Shown here one piece after another: positions 43,266 through 53,434 of a stretch of 64,000 nucleotides of DNA. The notes under the pieces were generated by a model. The model saw only the letters and a list, made by a program, of their open reading frames with translations. It ran no database searches and had not been told where the DNA came from. Position numbers and translations under genes: made by a program. Source of the DNA: Streptococcus thermophilus (lineage in GTDB: Bacteria; Actinomycetota; Actinomycetes; Mycobacteriales; Mycobacteriaceae); assembly GCA_900618065.1 (NCBI GenBank), contig UYIL01000003.1, positions 1,302,001 through 1,366,000 of the forward strand. Reading direction: 5' to 3'. Numbering within the stretch: the first letter of the stretch is position 1; every line of letters starts with the position of its first letter.

Positions 43266-46052
43266 TTACTCTATTGCGCTCTCCGGGCTGTGGTCAGAAT
43301 CGGGCTGAGCGGCCGTCGGATCGTCGATCTTGAACTTCTCGGCGGCGTCTGCGGCGACGGAGATGTCGATCTTGCCGTCATCCGCCAGCGCGGTCAGTGC
43401 TGCGACCACCATCGACTCGGCATCGATGTTGAAGTAGCGGCGGGCAGCTTCGCGGGTGTCGGAGAAACCGAAGCCGTCAGCGCCGAGGACAACGTAGCGG
43501 CCCGGGACGTACGGGCGGATCTGCTCGTGCAGGTCCGTTGCGAAGTCCGAGGTAGCAATGTACGGGCCCTCGGTCTGCTTGAGCTGCGTCGTGGCGAACG
43601 GCTCGCCGTGCTCACCGGACGGATCCTGCAGACGCGCCTTGTTCAGGGCCGCACCGTCGCGTGCGAGCTCCGTCCATGACGTCACGGAGTACACCGCCGC
43701 ACCGACGTTGTACTCGTCCTGCAGGATCTGCTGCGCCTGCAGCGCCCAGCGCATGCCCACGCCGGAGGCGAGCAGGGAGACCTGGTGCTCCTTGTTTTCA
43801 GCGCCGCGGTCGTAGAGGTAGATGCCCTTGTGTAGGCCCTCTACGTCGAGGTCGTCCGGGCGGGCCGGCTGGTGGGTCGGTTCGTTGTAGACGGTGAGGT
43901 AGTACATGACGTTCTCGCCGCCGTCGGGGCCGTACATGCGGTCGATGCCCTTGTTGATCAGGTAGGGGATCTCGTAGGCGAACGACGGGTCGTACGGAAT
44001 GACCGACGGGTTCGTCGACGCCAGGATGGGGGAGTGGCCGTCGAGGTGCTGCAGGCCCTCACCCATCAGGGTGGTGCGGCCAGCGGTTGCGCCGACGATG
44101 AAGCCGCGTCCCATCTGGTCGGCGGCAGCCCAGAAGTTGTCGCCGGTGCGCTGGAATCCGAACATCGAGTAGAAGATGTACATCGGGATCATCGGCTCAC
44201 CGTGCGTCGCATAGCTCGTGGCGGCGGCGATGAAGCTTGCTGACGATCCATCCTCGTTAATGCCTTCGTGCAGGATCTGTCCATCGATGGCTTCGCGGTA
44301 GGACAACTGCAGGTCATGGTCGACCGGGATATAGTTCTGGCCCTTCGGGTTGTAGATCTTCAGGGTGGGGAACCAGGAGTCCAGGCCGAAAGTGCGGGCC
44401 TCGTCCGGGATGATCGGTACGACGCGGCGGCCGATCTCCTTGTCGCGCATGAGCGCCTTGAAGGTACGCACCAGCGCCATGGTGGTGGCCACATCCTGCT
44501 TGCCGGAGTCCTTGAACACCGCCTTGTAGGTCTTGTCCAGGTCCGGCACCTCAAGCGGGGTGTACGTCGCGCGACGCTCCGGCAGGTAGCCGCCGAGCCC
44601 CTCACGGCGCTTCTTCATGTACTGGATCTCTTCGGAGTCCTCGCCTGGGTGGTAGTAAGGCGGCAGGTCCGGGTCCTTCTCCAGCTCTTCGTCGGAGATC
44701 GGGATGCCCTGCTTGTCGCGGAAGAGCTTCAGGTCCTCAGCGGTGAGGTTCTTGATCTGGTGGGTGGCGTTGCGGCCTTCGAAAGTGTGGCCTAGGCCGT
44801 AGCCCTTGACGGTGAAGGCGAGGATGACGGTCGGCTTGCCGTCCTTGGTCTCCAGCGCCTTCTTGTACGCGGCGTAAACCTTGCGGTAGTCGTGGCCGCC
44901 TCGGCGCAGGTTCCAAATCTCTTCGTCCGTCATGTCCTCGACGAGCTTCTTGGTGCGCTCGTCCCTTCCGAAGAAGTGCTCGCGGACCCATGCGCCGTCG
45001 TTTGCTTTGAACGTCTGGTAGTCACCGTCCGGCGTCTGGTTCATGATGTGGACCAGAGCGTTGTCCTCGTCCTTCTCCAGCAGCTCATCCCATTCGCGGC
45101 CCCAGATGACCTTGATGACTTCCCAGCCGGCGCCCTTGAAGAAGGCTTCCAGCTCCTGCACGATTTGGCCGTTGCCGCGGACCGGGCCGTCGAGACGCTG
45201 CAGGTTGCAGTTGATCACGAAGGTCAGGTTGTCCAGCTCATAGTTGGCGGCCATCTGGATGCAACCGCGGGATTCCGGCTCATCCATCTCACCGTCACCG
45301 AGGAACGCCCACACGTGCTGGTCTGCGGTGTCCTTGATGCCGCGGTCCTGCAGGTACTTGTTGAAGCGTGCCTGGTAGATCGCGTTCATCGGGCCTAGGC
45401 CCATGGACACTGTCGGGAACTCCCAGAACTCCGGCATGTCGTGCGGGTGCGGGTAGGACGGCAGGCCGCCCTGCTCGCGGGAGTGCTGCTGGCGGAAGCC
45501 GTCCATGTCGTCCTCGGACAGGCGGCCCTCGAGGAACGCGCGAGCGTAGATGCCGGGGGACGCGTGGCCCTGCACGAAGACCTGGTCACCGTGCTGCGGG
45601 TGGTCTTTGCCGCGGAAGAAGTGGTTGAAACCGACTTCATAGAGCGCCGCAGCGGATGCATAGGTGGAAATGTGTCCGCCGACCTTGATGCCCGGGCGCT
45701 GTGCGCGGTGCACCATGATGGCTGCGTTCCAGCGGATCCAGCGGCGGTAGCGCTTTTCCATCGCCTCATCGCCGGGGAATTCCGGTTCCAGCTTGGTCGG
45801 GATGGTGTTGACAAAGTCCGTTGTCGTCAGCGACGGCAGCGGAACTCGCTTCGCGTCAGCTCGTTCCAAAAGGCGCAGCATGAGGTAGCGCGCACGCTCC
45901 GGATCAGAGTTCCGCAGGAGTCCATCAAAGGAATCCATCCATTCCTTTGTTTCCTCCGGGTCCGGGTCGTGCATGTAGGAAGCCACACCGTCGCGAATGA
46001 CAGCGTGCTGGGAGTCGTTCCCGGCAGTTACTTCTACATCGTTTTCAGCCAT
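43266..46052 (-). CDS. aceE: Pyruvate dehydrogenase E1 component (homodimeric)
   Basis: A 928-residue thiamine-diphosphate enzyme that decarboxylates pyruvate for the pyruvate dehydrogenase complex. It has the single-chain E1 layout: [20 protein letters not shown] near residue 120 and the ThDP/Mg motif [12 protein letters not shown] ... [14 protein letters not shown]. The pyrimidine-binding domain follows, with [20 protein letters not shown] and the third domain with [11 protein letters not shown]. In corynebacteria E1p works with AceF and Lpd in a mixed complex with the 2-oxoglutarate dehydrogenase. ATG 46052 has GGAGGT at good spacing; ATG 46058 and the ORF start at 46097 are less likely. 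The last ~20 residues are acidic and variable. Confidence 0.97.
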   Translation of the reverse strand: MAENDVEVTAGNDSQHAVIRDGVASYMHDPDPEETKEWMDSFDGLLRNSDPERARYLMLRLLERADAKRVPLPSLTTTDFVNTIPTKLEPEFPGDEAMEKRYRRWIRWNAAIMVHRAQRPGIKVGGHISTYASAAALYEVGFNHFFRGKDHPQHGDQVFVQGHASPGIYARAFLEGRLSEDDMDGFRQQHSREQGGLPSYPHPHDMPEFWEFPTVSMGLGPMNAIYQARFNKYLQDRGIKDTADQHVWAFLGDGEMDEPESRGCIQMAANYELDNLTFVINCNLQRLDGPVRGNGQIVQELEAFFKGAGWEVIKVIWGREWDELLEKDEDNALVHIMNQTPDGDYQTFKANDGAWVREHFFGRDERTKKLVEDMTDEEIWNLRRGGHDYRKVYAAYKKALETKDGKPTVILAFTVKGYGLGHTFEGRNATHQIKNLTAEDLKLFRDKQGIPISDEELEKDPDLPPYYHPGEDSEEIQYMKKRREGLGGYLPERRATYTPLEVPDLDKTYKAVFKDSGKQDVATTMALVRTFKALMRDKEIGRRVVPIIPDEARTFGLDSWFPTLKIYNPKGQNYIPVDHDLQLSYREAIDGQILHEGINEDGSSASFIAAATSYATHGEPMIPMYIFYSMFGFQRTGDNFWAAADQMGRGFIVGATAGRTTLMGEGLQHLDGHSPILASTNPSVIPYDPSFAYEIPYLINKGIDRMYGPDGGENVMYYLTVYNEPTHQPARPDDLDVEGLHKGIYLYDRGAENKEHQVSLLASGVGMRWALQAQQILQDEYNVGAAVYSVTSWTELARDGAALNKARLQDPSGEHGEPFATTQLKQTEGPYIATSDFATDLHEQIRPYVPGRYVVLGADGFGFSDTREAARRYFNIDAESMVVAALTALADDGKIDISVAADAAEKFKIDDPTAAQPDSDHSPESAIE

Positions 46053-46227
46053 GTCCATACCTCCGATACGGGATTCTTGCTGCACGTCACGGTGCATTTC
46101 CCGGGTTGCGGGGGCACCGCACGTCTACACCTTCCAGCGTAGTTCTTTTTGTCTATGCGCGCCGTGGTGCGGAAGTAGCGGTATCCTGGCAATATTGTTA
46201 TTCACCGTTTGAGGAGGCAGGCACACA

Positions 46228-46638
46228 GTGGGCGCCGGTAGCGCTGAGAATTTCGTAGACAAGCTGGGCATTTCTGCTGACGATATCGTCCAGGAGCTCG
46301 GATGGGACGACGACTGCGATTCGTCGATCTCCGAGGCGATCGAGGACCGTATCGGCGAGGCGCTTCTCGACGATGAGACGGACGAGCTGTGTGACGTCGT
46401 CCTTCTTTGGCACCGTGCCGAGGATGAGGACCTCGTCGATTCGCTTGTGGACGCTACGCGCAACCTCTCCGATTCCGGCCGCATTTGGCTGCTCACCCCG
46501 GGTGCCAACCAGCCAGGCGAGGTCCACCCCGGCGACATTTCCGAGTCCGCGCAGCTCGCCGGCCTCGTGCAGACCAAGGCCGACCGCCTGGGTAACTGGC
46601 AGGGGTCTTGCCTGCGTTCTGCCGGCGCCCGCAATTAG
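46228..46638 (+). CDS. DUF3052 family protein
   Basis: A 136-residue acidic protein, divergent from aceE, as is its relative in M. tuberculosis (Rv2239c next to aceE). It begins VDKLGISADDIVQELGWDDD and has a central VVLLWHRAEDEDLVDSLVDA. Function unknown. The GTG start has a good GAGGAGG site 10 nt upstream, and TATCCT (46182-46187) may be its -10. Confidence 0.88.
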   Translation: MGAGSAENFVDKLGISADDIVQELGWDDDCDSSISEAIEDRIGEALLDDETDELCDVVLLWHRAEDEDLVDSLVDATRNLSDSGRIWLLTPGANQPGEVHPGDISESAQLAGLVQTKADRLGNWQGSCLRSAGARN

Positions 46639-46759
46639 CGCCGATACAAGCGCATTGCTTATCGACGGCGCACTTTCTCCCAGCGACTCTGTGGTCGAGG
46701 CCGGATACCCTGTGCCTCCGCAGCAGATTCCGAACCCTCCGCGGTTAAGGGATTTCAAG

Positions 46760-47143
46760 GTGTTGAGACTTCCGCTTCTGGAGCTCCTCGCTATCGCTTT
46801 CCTCGTCTGTCTCTCCATCGGGGACATCTTGTTCATGACAGGCGGCAACGGCCTCCTGACCTTCTTCATCTTCCTGCCCCTGACGGTCGTCATCTTGATC
46901 GTGGCTGGATTGACCTACCCTCTTCTCCTCAGGCCTGTTGATGACTTCACGTGGGATTGGGTGTTGCTCGGTGTGGGAGTCATCGGTTTGGTGTCCTTTT
47001 TCACACTCATCCCGTTGCTTGCTTTCCTGGTCGGGCTTCTGCCGTCGGGTGTATCCGTGTTGGTGCGCCGGTCCATCGCTCTCAAGCGGTGGCAAGAAGG
47101 TTTTGATCCTCGTCTTCAAGACCGGCAGGAAAATCCGGAATGA
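46760..47143 (+). CDS. Hypothetical membrane protein
   Basis: A 127-residue protein with about four hydrophobic segments (LLELLAIAFLVCLSIGDILF; LLTFFIFLPLTVVILIVAGL; WVLLGVGVIGLVSFFTLIPL; LLAFLVGLLPSGVSVLV) and a charged tail. The reading frame is open from 46373, inside the previous gene. GTG 46760 is chosen because AAGGG lies 8 nt before it and hydrophobic coding begins there. The 11-mer GCTTATCGACG occurs at 46657, in the gap before it. No family recognised. Confidence 0.6.
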   Translation: MLRLPLLELLAIAFLVCLSIGDILFMTGGNGLLTFFIFLPLTVVILIVAGLTYPLLLRPVDDFTWDWVLLGVGVIGLVSFFTLIPLLAFLVGLLPSGVSVLVRRSIALKRWQEGFDPRLQDRQENPE

Positions 47144-47218
47144 GCCCGACATGAGCAGGGGACTAGGCGAAGAGAAAACGCTCACCGCGTAGCGCGAATG
47201 AGCGTGGACCATCTTTAG

Positions 47219-47294
47219 TGGTGCGCCATGACGGGCTCGAACCGCCGACCTACTGGGTGTAAACCAGTTGCTCTTCCAGCTGAGCTAACGGCGC
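47219..47294 (-). tRNA. tRNA-Val (TAC)
   Basis: The minus strand gives acceptor GCGCCGT/ATGGCGC, D arm TAGCTCAGCTGGAAGAGC, anticodon stem ACTGG/CCAGT with loop TTTACAC (anticodon TAC), and T arm GGCGGTTCGAGCCCGTC. Discriminator A is followed by a CCA encoded in the DNA (47219-47221), unlike the tRNA-Asn in this window. Confidence 0.95.
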
Positions 47295-47421
47295 GCGTGC
47301 CGATGATGCTAACACGCAGGCGTGCCACCGAACAAAACCCTAGGATGCTGGAAAGCCCGAGAAGGCTCCGCAGCCACTCGTTGCGAAGCGGTGTGCTTTT
47401 CACTTCGCGCTTCTTGCGCGA

Positions 47422-47521
47422 CCCGCCAGATATAGTTCACATTCCGAGGTAAATATCGCAGCCCGACCTGCAAAAATGGAAACTTACCGAGTCAACGATG
47501 CGAAGTAAATCTGCTGCGGGG
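47422..47521. repeat. Family B inverted repeat element
   Basis: The left arm CCCGCCAGATATAGTTCACAT (first 20 bases as at 1301-1325 but for a 2-3 bp gap and one change) faces GATGCGAAGTAAATCTGCTG followed by CGGGG. The loop shares GACCTGC with the 1301-1402 copy. It lies between tRNA-Val and the SURF1 gene. Confidence 0.75.
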
Positions 47522-47530
47522 TAAAGGCGG

Positions 47531-48499
47531 TTAGAACCGCTCTTCGGTTTCTTTCTGGGCCCACGGGTTCCTCCGCGAACTTCCGTACCGTGCCCGTACC
47601 GCAGCTGCCGGTTCGGCACGGGCTGGTGGCGCGGTGGTCTGAGGGCCTTGTGCGGGGGCTGGGGTCGGCTCGCGCACGTCATCGGCGGCGGGATCGATGA
47701 GCTCGGCGAGTTCCTCCTGCTCATGGCGGTAGCGGCGGCGCTCGCGGGCCTCGGAGTAGAGGAAGTAGATCAGGCCGGCCGGTGCCATGATGCCGAAGGC
47801 GATCCACTGCAGGCCGTAGGAGAGGTGGTTGCCGCGGTCGAGCTGCGGCAGGGGGATGGGGTTGAGCACCCCGAGCTGGCCAGAAAGCAGCTGGGCGTAG
47901 GGCTCCGCGAAGTTCGTCTTAGACTCCGTCAGCTCAGCTATCTGGGCGGGGCTGATGGACTGCACCATGGTGTAGCCCTGATCCTCTATGGCACCTTCGG
48001 GGTGGGGTTCCTCCGGGGTGCGGATCATGGCGTTGAGGGTGACTGTCTCGGTCGCCGGAGGGGCGGGCAGCTCGGGAACAGTTGTGCCGCCGTCTTCGGC
48101 AGGCACCCAGCCGCGGTTGACCAGGAGGATGGTGCTGGAATCGTCGTCAAGCTGGAAGGGCACCAGTGACTGGAACGCCGGGGATCCGTCGACGGGCCGC
48201 AGGCGCAGCAGGACTTCATCGTCGGCCAAGTAACGGCCGGTGAGCGAGATCCGGGTCCATTCGTTGGCGGGGTTGTAGCCGCCGTCGAGAAGCGTGGCGG
48301 CGGGGACGGGGTCGGACTCGAAAGCGGTCTCGATGCGCTCGTTGCGCTCAACAATGTCGTGATCCTTGTTCAGCTGCCACGGCGACAGCCACGTAATGGC
48401 GAACCAGGAAAATGCGAGCGCCAGAATGAACGCGATGACCCAGCCGGGAGTCAGAAACGACTTCCACACGGAACCGGTTCGGGTTTTCGGCGCACTCAC
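47531..48499 (-). CDS. SURF1-family cytochrome oxidase assembly protein
   Basis: A 322-residue membrane protein. An N-terminal membrane segment (WVIAFILALAFSWFAITWLS) leads into WQLNKDHDIVERNERIE, the start of the SURF1 periplasmic domain with LTGRYLADDEVLLRLRPVDG and LLVNRGWVPAEDGG. A second membrane segment (GLQWIAFGIMAPAGLIYFLY) follows, and the C-terminal ~90 residues are polar and low complexity. SURF1 helps insert heme a into cytochrome c oxidase. I place the start at GTG 48499, with TAAGGT 7 nt ahead; the ORF opens 51 codons earlier. It lies next to ptpA, as in mycobacteria. Confidence 0.9.
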   Translation of the reverse strand: MSAPKTRTGSVWKSFLTPGWVIAFILALAFSWFAITWLSPWQLNKDHDIVERNERIETAFESDPVPAATLLDGGYNPANEWTRISLTGRYLADDEVLLRLRPVDGSPAFQSLVPFQLDDDSSTILLVNRGWVPAEDGGTTVPELPAPPATETVTLNAMIRTPEEPHPEGAIEDQGYTMVQSISPAQIAELTESKTNFAEPYAQLLSGQLGVLNPIPLPQLDRGNHLSYGLQWIAFGIMAPAGLIYFLYSEARERRRYRHEQEELAELIDPAADDVREPTPAPAQGPQTTAPPARAEPAAAVRARYGSSRRNPWAQKETEERF

Positions 48500-48545
48500 G
48501 TCTACAACCTTATTAGTCGCAAACGCACGGGCCGAATCTGCGTGA

Positions 48546-49010
48546 TTAGGCTTCCCTCTCGCGCACCCATTCCACGATGCCGGGCGCGGCGGCTTCGATC
48601 TGCTCACGTGTGGCGGTGAAACCTTCAGGCCCGCCGTAGTAGGGGTCTGCAACGCCGGAGTCAGCGGGGGAGGAGGGGTCGAAGGAACGCAGCAACCGGA
48701 TCTTGTCCTCGGGCACGCCGCGGACGACCAGCTCAGTGACGTGGCGGGTGTCCAGAGCGACGACTAGGTCGGCGTCCAGCTGAGCGGCGCCGAACTGCTG
48801 GGCGCGGTGGGAGGAACCGTCGTAACCGTGGGCGGTGAGCTCGTCTAGTGCACGCGAGTCGGCGGGGTTGCCCACGTGCCAGCCGCCGATGCCGGAGGAG
48901 GTGACTTTGACGTGGTCAAGGCCGGCTCGGATAAGCGCATCGCGAACAATGACTTCTGCCATGGGTGAGCGGCAGATATTGCCTGTGCACACGAAATCAA
49001 TGTGCGTCAT
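48546..49010 (-). CDS. ptpA: Low-molecular-weight protein tyrosine phosphatase
   Basis: A 154-residue phosphatase. The P-loop C(X)5R is seen right at the N-terminus, VCTGNICRSPMAE, and the general-acid Asp in VADPYYGG. It matches the actinobacterial PtpA-type enzymes, which act on phosphotyrosine. It is cotranscribed with the HAD gene, which overlaps its start by 14 bp. Confidence 0.93.
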   Translation of the reverse strand: MTHIDFVCTGNICRSPMAEVIVRDALIRAGLDHVKVTSSGIGGWHVGNPADSRALDELTAHGYDGSSHRAQQFGAAQLDADLVVALDTRHVTELVVRGVPEDKIRLLRSFDPSSPADSGVADPYYGGPEGFTATREQIEAAAPGIVEWVREREA

Positions 49011-49644
49011 GGAAGTTCCTTACAATCGTGTCCAGTTCTGCGGGCGTGTGCGCGAGAAAATCGGCCTGCTCCCATTCGGCGGAAGTGCCGTAACCCCACG
49101 CGACAGCGGCAGTGGGAATGCCGAACGTGGCTGCGCCCTCGATATCGTGTGCGCGGTCACCGATCATTAGTCCCGTGCCGCTGGGAATACTTACGTTATC
49201 AACAACATATGCGATCACGTCAGCTTTGGCGCGCCGCGGGCCGTCTTCCTGGGCCGCGCCGAGGAATTCGAAGTAGTCTAGAAGCCCTTCGCGCTCGAGG
49301 ATGGCGCGGGCGAAGCCTTCGCCTTTCGACGTCGCTGTCACCAGCCGGAACCCGTCCGCGCGCCAGCTGGCGAGCAAGTCTGAGATGCCGTCGAACACCG
49401 TCGCATTCTCCCACCCGCCGGCTCGGGTGAAGGACATGTAAGCGTCGAAGGCCTCGTGCAGCTGCGCGTTGGAAAGCCCCAGGGAGCGCAACGTTTCTTC
49501 CATCGGTGGCCCGGGGATCCGGGCAATGAATTCGTCAGAAGGGTGGTCAACGCCGACCGTGTCCAGGGCGTGGAGGAAGCCGTCGCGGATGCCGGGGAAA
49601 GAGTCGATCAGGGTGCCGTCAACGTCCAAGAGAAGGGTGGTCAT
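48997..49644 (-). CDS. HAD-family hydrolase (phosphoglycolate phosphatase-like)
   Basis: A 215-residue haloacid-dehalogenase-type phosphatase. Motif I is LLLDVDGTLIDSFPG (nucleophile Asp), motif II ATSKGEGFARA region, motif III with Lys in RAKADVI, and motif IV MIGDRAHDIEGA. It has a helical cap of the Gph type. The true start is ATG 49644; the longer ORF to 50274 runs antisense to the Nif3 gene. It diverges from that gene by 24 bp and overlaps ptpA downstream. Confidence 0.9.
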   Translation of the reverse strand: MTTLLLDVDGTLIDSFPGIRDGFLHALDTVGVDHPSDEFIARIPGPPMEETLRSLGLSNAQLHEAFDAYMSFTRAGGWENATVFDGISDLLASWRADGFRLVTATSKGEGFARAILEREGLLDYFEFLGAAQEDGPRRAKADVIAYVVDNVSIPSGTGLMIGDRAHDIEGAATFGIPTAAVAWGYGTSAEWEQADFLAHTPAELDTIVRNFHDAH

Positions 49645-49668
49645 GCCACACAGCCTAAACTGGTGCGC

Positions 49669-50805
49669 ATGACTACCGTCGGCGATGTTGTTCATGCACT
49701 CGAGACCGCCTACCCACCGCGGCTCGCGGAGAGTTGGGACGCGGTGGGCCTGATCTGCGGGGATCCGGCTGTACCCGCACGCAAGGTGGTGTTCGCGCTC
49801 GACTGCACGCAGGCCGTCGCAGAGCGCGCAGTGGAGCTGGGTGCTGACCTGTTGGTTGTCCACCACCCGCTGCTCATGCGCGGGGTGACCTCGGTGGCTG
49901 CGAACACGCCGAAGGGCAAGGTCGTGCACACGCTCATCCGCGGCGGCTGCGCGTTGTTCGCCGCGCACACGAACGCTGATTCTGCGCGCCCGGGTGTTTC
50001 CGACAAGCTCGCCGAACTCGTCGGGATCACGCCCGGCCGCCCCATCAAAGTCGTCGACCCAGCCGCGCAGGACCTGTGGGGTGTCCACATTCCGCCCGGC
50101 GACGTCGAGCGCGTCATGCAGTCGCTTTTCGACGCAGGCGCCGGCCACATCGGCAACTACTCCCACTGCGCCTTCGAATGGGACGGTCGGGGCGGCTTCA
50201 CCCCCGAAGAAGGCGCGGATCCGACAGACGGTGAGATCGGCGAGCACTTTAGCGGCGAGGAAACCCGCGTCCAATTCGTCGCACCGTCTTCACTGCGCGG
50301 CAAGCTCACAGCGGTACTGCGTGGGGCGCACCCGTATGAGGAGCCGGCATTTGACGTCGTCACGCTCGAGTCCACCGTGGACCTGGAGACGGCGACGGGG
50401 CTGGGGCGCGTCGGAAAGCTCGCGGAGCCGATGACTCTGCGCGCGTTCACGCAGCAGGTCGCTGATGCGCTGCCGGAGACTGCGTGGGGCGTGCGCGCTG
50501 CCGGTGACCCGGACCAGATGGTGCAGACGGTGGCTGTGTCCTCCGGTTCGGGTGACAGTTTCCTGGATGCTGTGTCCACGCTCGGCGTGGATGTGTACGT
50601 CACCTCTGACCTGCGCCATCACCCTGTCGACGAGCATTTGCGCGCCGGCGGGCCTGCCGTGATTGACACTGCGCACTGGGCCAGCGAGTTCCCGTGGACG
50701 AGCCAAGCCAGCGAGGTTGTCGCGGAGGCGTGCCCGGATGTAGAAACGGAGATCATCACGCTGCGCACCGACCCGTGGACTATTTCCGCGCACCCGAAGA
50801 GTTAG
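49669..50805 (+). CDS. Nif3-like dinuclear metal centre protein
   Basis: A 378-residue member of the Nif3/YbgI/YqfO family. The metal-binding stretches are visible: DLLVVHHPLLMRG (two His), FAAHTNADSA, and GxxHxxxDxHL-like DLRHHPVDEHLRAGG with DTAHWASEFP at the end. The middle insert (residues ~130-240) is the PII-like domain of the larger members. Its role is unclear; GTP cyclohydrolase-like activity has been discussed for the family. ATG 49669 lies 7 nt after TAAACT (49656-49661), so it is probably leaderless. The order Nif3, zinc ribbon, RNase H fusion is conserved in actinobacteria. Confidence 0.92.
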   Translation: MTTVGDVVHALETAYPPRLAESWDAVGLICGDPAVPARKVVFALDCTQAVAERAVELGADLLVVHHPLLMRGVTSVAANTPKGKVVHTLIRGGCALFAAHTNADSARPGVSDKLAELVGITPGRPIKVVDPAAQDLWGVHIPPGDVERVMQSLFDAGAGHIGNYSHCAFEWDGRGGFTPEEGADPTDGEIGEHFSGEETRVQFVAPSSLRGKLTAVLRGAHPYEEPAFDVVTLESTVDLETATGLGRVGKLAEPMTLRAFTQQVADALPETAWGVRAAGDPDQMVQTVAVSSGSGDSFLDAVSTLGVDVYVTSDLRHHPVDEHLRAGGPAVIDTAHWASEFPWTSQASEVVAEACPDVETEIITLRTDPWTISAHPKS

Positions 50806-50814
50806 GAGACAACT

Positions 50815-51480
50815 ATGCACCTGGATCCCGACAAGCAACGCGACCTCCTGGCGCTGGCGGAGGCGGAGCGTTCTGCCGCGCACCCGAGCAGCTCCCCGGA
50901 GCAGCAGGAACTCGACGAGCTGCTGTCCAAGCGCCCGTCCCTGGCCAACGCTGCGGCCGCCGCGCAGCTCGCGCTTGACGACGTCGAAGCCGACATCCTC
51001 CGCATCCAAGAGGACGAGCGCAAACTGAAAAAGCGTGAGCTCGACGACAAGCACCAGCTCTCCGCCGAGACCGACCCGGAGCGCCGCGAGGACCTCAAGC
51101 GCGACCGCTACGCCGCGAAGTCCCGCATTGCGGACCTGCTGTACGAGCTCAAGGAAGCCCACGGCGAGGTCAAAGCCCTGCGCGGCAACCGCGACCTTCG
51201 CGCTCAGAGCCTCGCCGAGTTGGACGATAAGATCGAGGCCGCCCGCCGCGCCGTCGAGGCTTTGCCGGAAAAAGAGCCGGTGGACATCGAGGCCCTGCGC
51301 GCCTCTTTGCCGGCGGACGTTCTCGGCGTCTACGCCACCGTCGGCGCCGCCCACTTCAACGGCCGGACCTGCGGTTCCTGCTTCCTCCAGCTCCCGCCCG
51401 CGGAGCGCAACGAGGTGCTCGCCGTCCCCGAAGACGAGCTTCCCACCTGCCCGAACTGCGGCACCCTGATGATCCGATGA
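50815..51480 (+). CDS. Coiled-coil protein with C4 zinc ribbon
   Basis: A 221-residue protein: ~150 residues of coiled coil (ILRIQEDERKLKKRELDDKH; AKSRIADLLYELKEAHGEVK) and a C-terminal zinc ribbon with TCGSCFLQL and PTCPNCGTLMIR. It matches the actinobacterial protein found between Nif3 and RNase H (Rv2229c-like), possibly a nucleic-acid-binding partner. AGGAGACAACT before the ATG is a good ribosome-binding site. The stop overlaps the next start (ATGA). Confidence 0.92.
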   Translation: MHLDPDKQRDLLALAEAERSAAHPSSSPEQQELDELLSKRPSLANAAAAAQLALDDVEADILRIQEDERKLKKRELDDKHQLSAETDPERREDLKRDRYAAKSRIADLLYELKEAHGEVKALRGNRDLRAQSLAELDDKIEAARRAVEALPEKEPVDIEALRASLPADVLGVYATVGAAHFNGRTCGSCFLQLPPAERNEVLAVPEDELPTCPNCGTLMIR

Positions 51481-52628
51481 AGGTCACCCTCTACACCGAC
51501 GGCGGTTCCCGCGGTAATCCGGGAGTCGCGGGTTCCGGCAGCGTGCTTTACGACGCCTCCGGTGCAACGCTGGCCGAAATCGCCTACGTCGTAGGCAAGA
51601 AATCCTCCAATAACGTCGCCGAGTACTGCGGCCTGCTGCGCGGGTTGGAGGCCGCCCGGGATCTCGGAGCGACGTCGGTGGACGTGTTCATGGATTCCAA
51701 GCTGGTCGTGGAGCAGATGGCCGGCCGCTGGAAGATCAAGCACCCGGACATGAAGAAGCTGGCCCTGGAGGCGCGCGACCTGGCCGCCGGATTCGACTTG
51801 GTGACCTACAGTTGGGTGCCACGCGCCAAGAACAAGAAGGCGGACGAGCTCTCCAACGTGGCGATGGATGCCGCCGCAGCCGGACATGCGCCGGGGATTA
51901 TTGATACGGCAACAAACGGTGAAAGTGCTGGTGCAGAGCCGGAGGGGCCTTTCGCTTCCCACACTGTCGGCGGCCCTGCCCACTGGTCGAGCACATCCGC
52001 CGCCGACGCGCCCCGCACCCGCTTCGTGTTGCTGCGGCACGGTCAAACGGAACACTCCGCCCGCAGGGCGTACAGCGGTTCCTCCGATCCGGCTCTCACG
52101 GAGACCGGGCAGGAGCAGGCGCGCCGGGCTGCGGGAGCTTTGGCTGCGATGGGCACGATTGACGCGATCGTCGCCTCGCCGGCCACGCGTGCTCAGGAGA
52201 CCGCCGCCGCCTGCGCGGAAGCTCTCGGTATGCCCGCCGAGAAGATCGAGACCGTCGAGGGGTTCAGGGAGGTCGACTTTGGCTCCTTCGAGGGGCTGAC
52301 TCGCGCGGAGGCCGAGGAGCAGTTCCCCGACGAGTTCGCGGCCTGGACAGGTTCTGCCAACCACGCGCCCCCAGAAGGGGAGTCCCTCGCTGGCCTGCAC
52401 CGCCGGGTCACCAGAGCCCGCCTCAAGGTGCAACAGAAGCATGAAGGGAAGACGGTGCTCGTGGTCACGCACATGACACCGATCAAGTCTGTGGTCCGGC
52501 AGGCGCTTTCCTCGGGGCCTGACACCTTCAAGCACATGTTCTTGGACTTGGCTTCGATCTCCGTGGTCGAGTTCTACGGCGACGTGGGTGTGCTGCGCTC
52601 TTTTAACGATGTGGCGCACTTCCGCTAA
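51477..52628 (+). CDS. RNase HI - acid phosphatase (CobC/PGM-like) fusion
   Basis: A 383-residue two-domain enzyme. Residues 1-130 are RNase H: LYTDGGSRGNPGVAGSG (first Asp), NVAEYCGLLRGLEAA (Glu) and VFMDSKLVVEQM (Asp), plus AKNKKADELSN for the fourth. Residues ~180-383 are a histidine phosphatase: FVLLRHGQTEHSARR, with the second His in VVTHMTPIK. The M. tuberculosis homolog (Rv2228c) has both RNase H and phosphatase activity. A polar linker of ~45 residues separates the domains. It overlaps the zinc-ribbon gene by 4 bp, and rnpB follows. Confidence 0.94.
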   Translation: MKVTLYTDGGSRGNPGVAGSGSVLYDASGATLAEIAYVVGKKSSNNVAEYCGLLRGLEAARDLGATSVDVFMDSKLVVEQMAGRWKIKHPDMKKLALEARDLAAGFDLVTYSWVPRAKNKKADELSNVAMDAAAAGHAPGIIDTATNGESAGAEPEGPFASHTVGGPAHWSSTSAADAPRTRFVLLRHGQTEHSARRAYSGSSDPALTETGQEQARRAAGALAAMGTIDAIVASPATRAQETAAACAEALGMPAEKIETVEGFREVDFGSFEGLTRAEAEEQFPDEFAAWTGSANHAPPEGESLAGLHRRVTRARLKVQQKHEGKTVLVVTHMTPIKSVVRQALSSGPDTFKHMFLDLASISVVEFYGDVGVLRSFNDVAHFR

Positions 52629-52643
52629 AGCAACCCCTGTGGA

Positions 52644-52737
52644 CCCGGAATACTGCTGGGCACTTTGCGGAATACTGCTCGGTTAAACACCCTGGTCAAA
52701 AGCATGCGGTTTTGCGCATGAGCCCGAGCAGTATTCC
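52644..52737. repeat. Family E palindromic repeat upstream of rnpB
   Basis: GGAATACTGCTCGG (52669-52682) and CCGAGCAGTATTCC (about 52723-52736) pair exactly over 14 bp. A third, direct copy, CCGGAATACTGCTGGG, lies at 52645-52660. The layout, half-copy plus palindrome, is like family D at 56453 and 57735, with a different sequence. Confidence 0.75.
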
Positions 52738-52812
52738 AGCCCCACGGCCCCGGCCCCGCCTGACCCAGGAGAACTTCCGCAAACTGCCCGCCCAGGGGTA
52801 CAGTTACGCCTT

Positions 52813-53244
<432 letters not shown>

Positions 53245-53434
53245 CCTATTTCTCACGCGGACAACCCAGCCAAGATTTAGTTTGCACCGGACCGGCATCG
53301 TGTCCAGAAAACACCAGGTCAAGATTGCTGGCCGGGGCAAGTATGCAATCTATATCTGGAAGAGTCCGCAGCCCATGCCAGCTCCGGCGAGTGAACACCG
53401 CGCTAAGGGGTATTTTCTGCAACAATTGGCCGCT

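Noticed and set aside
42715..46052. aceE and the small membrane gene as one operon
   Set aside because: An exact 9-bp hairpin lies between them right after the aceE stop, and the gap is over 160 bp.
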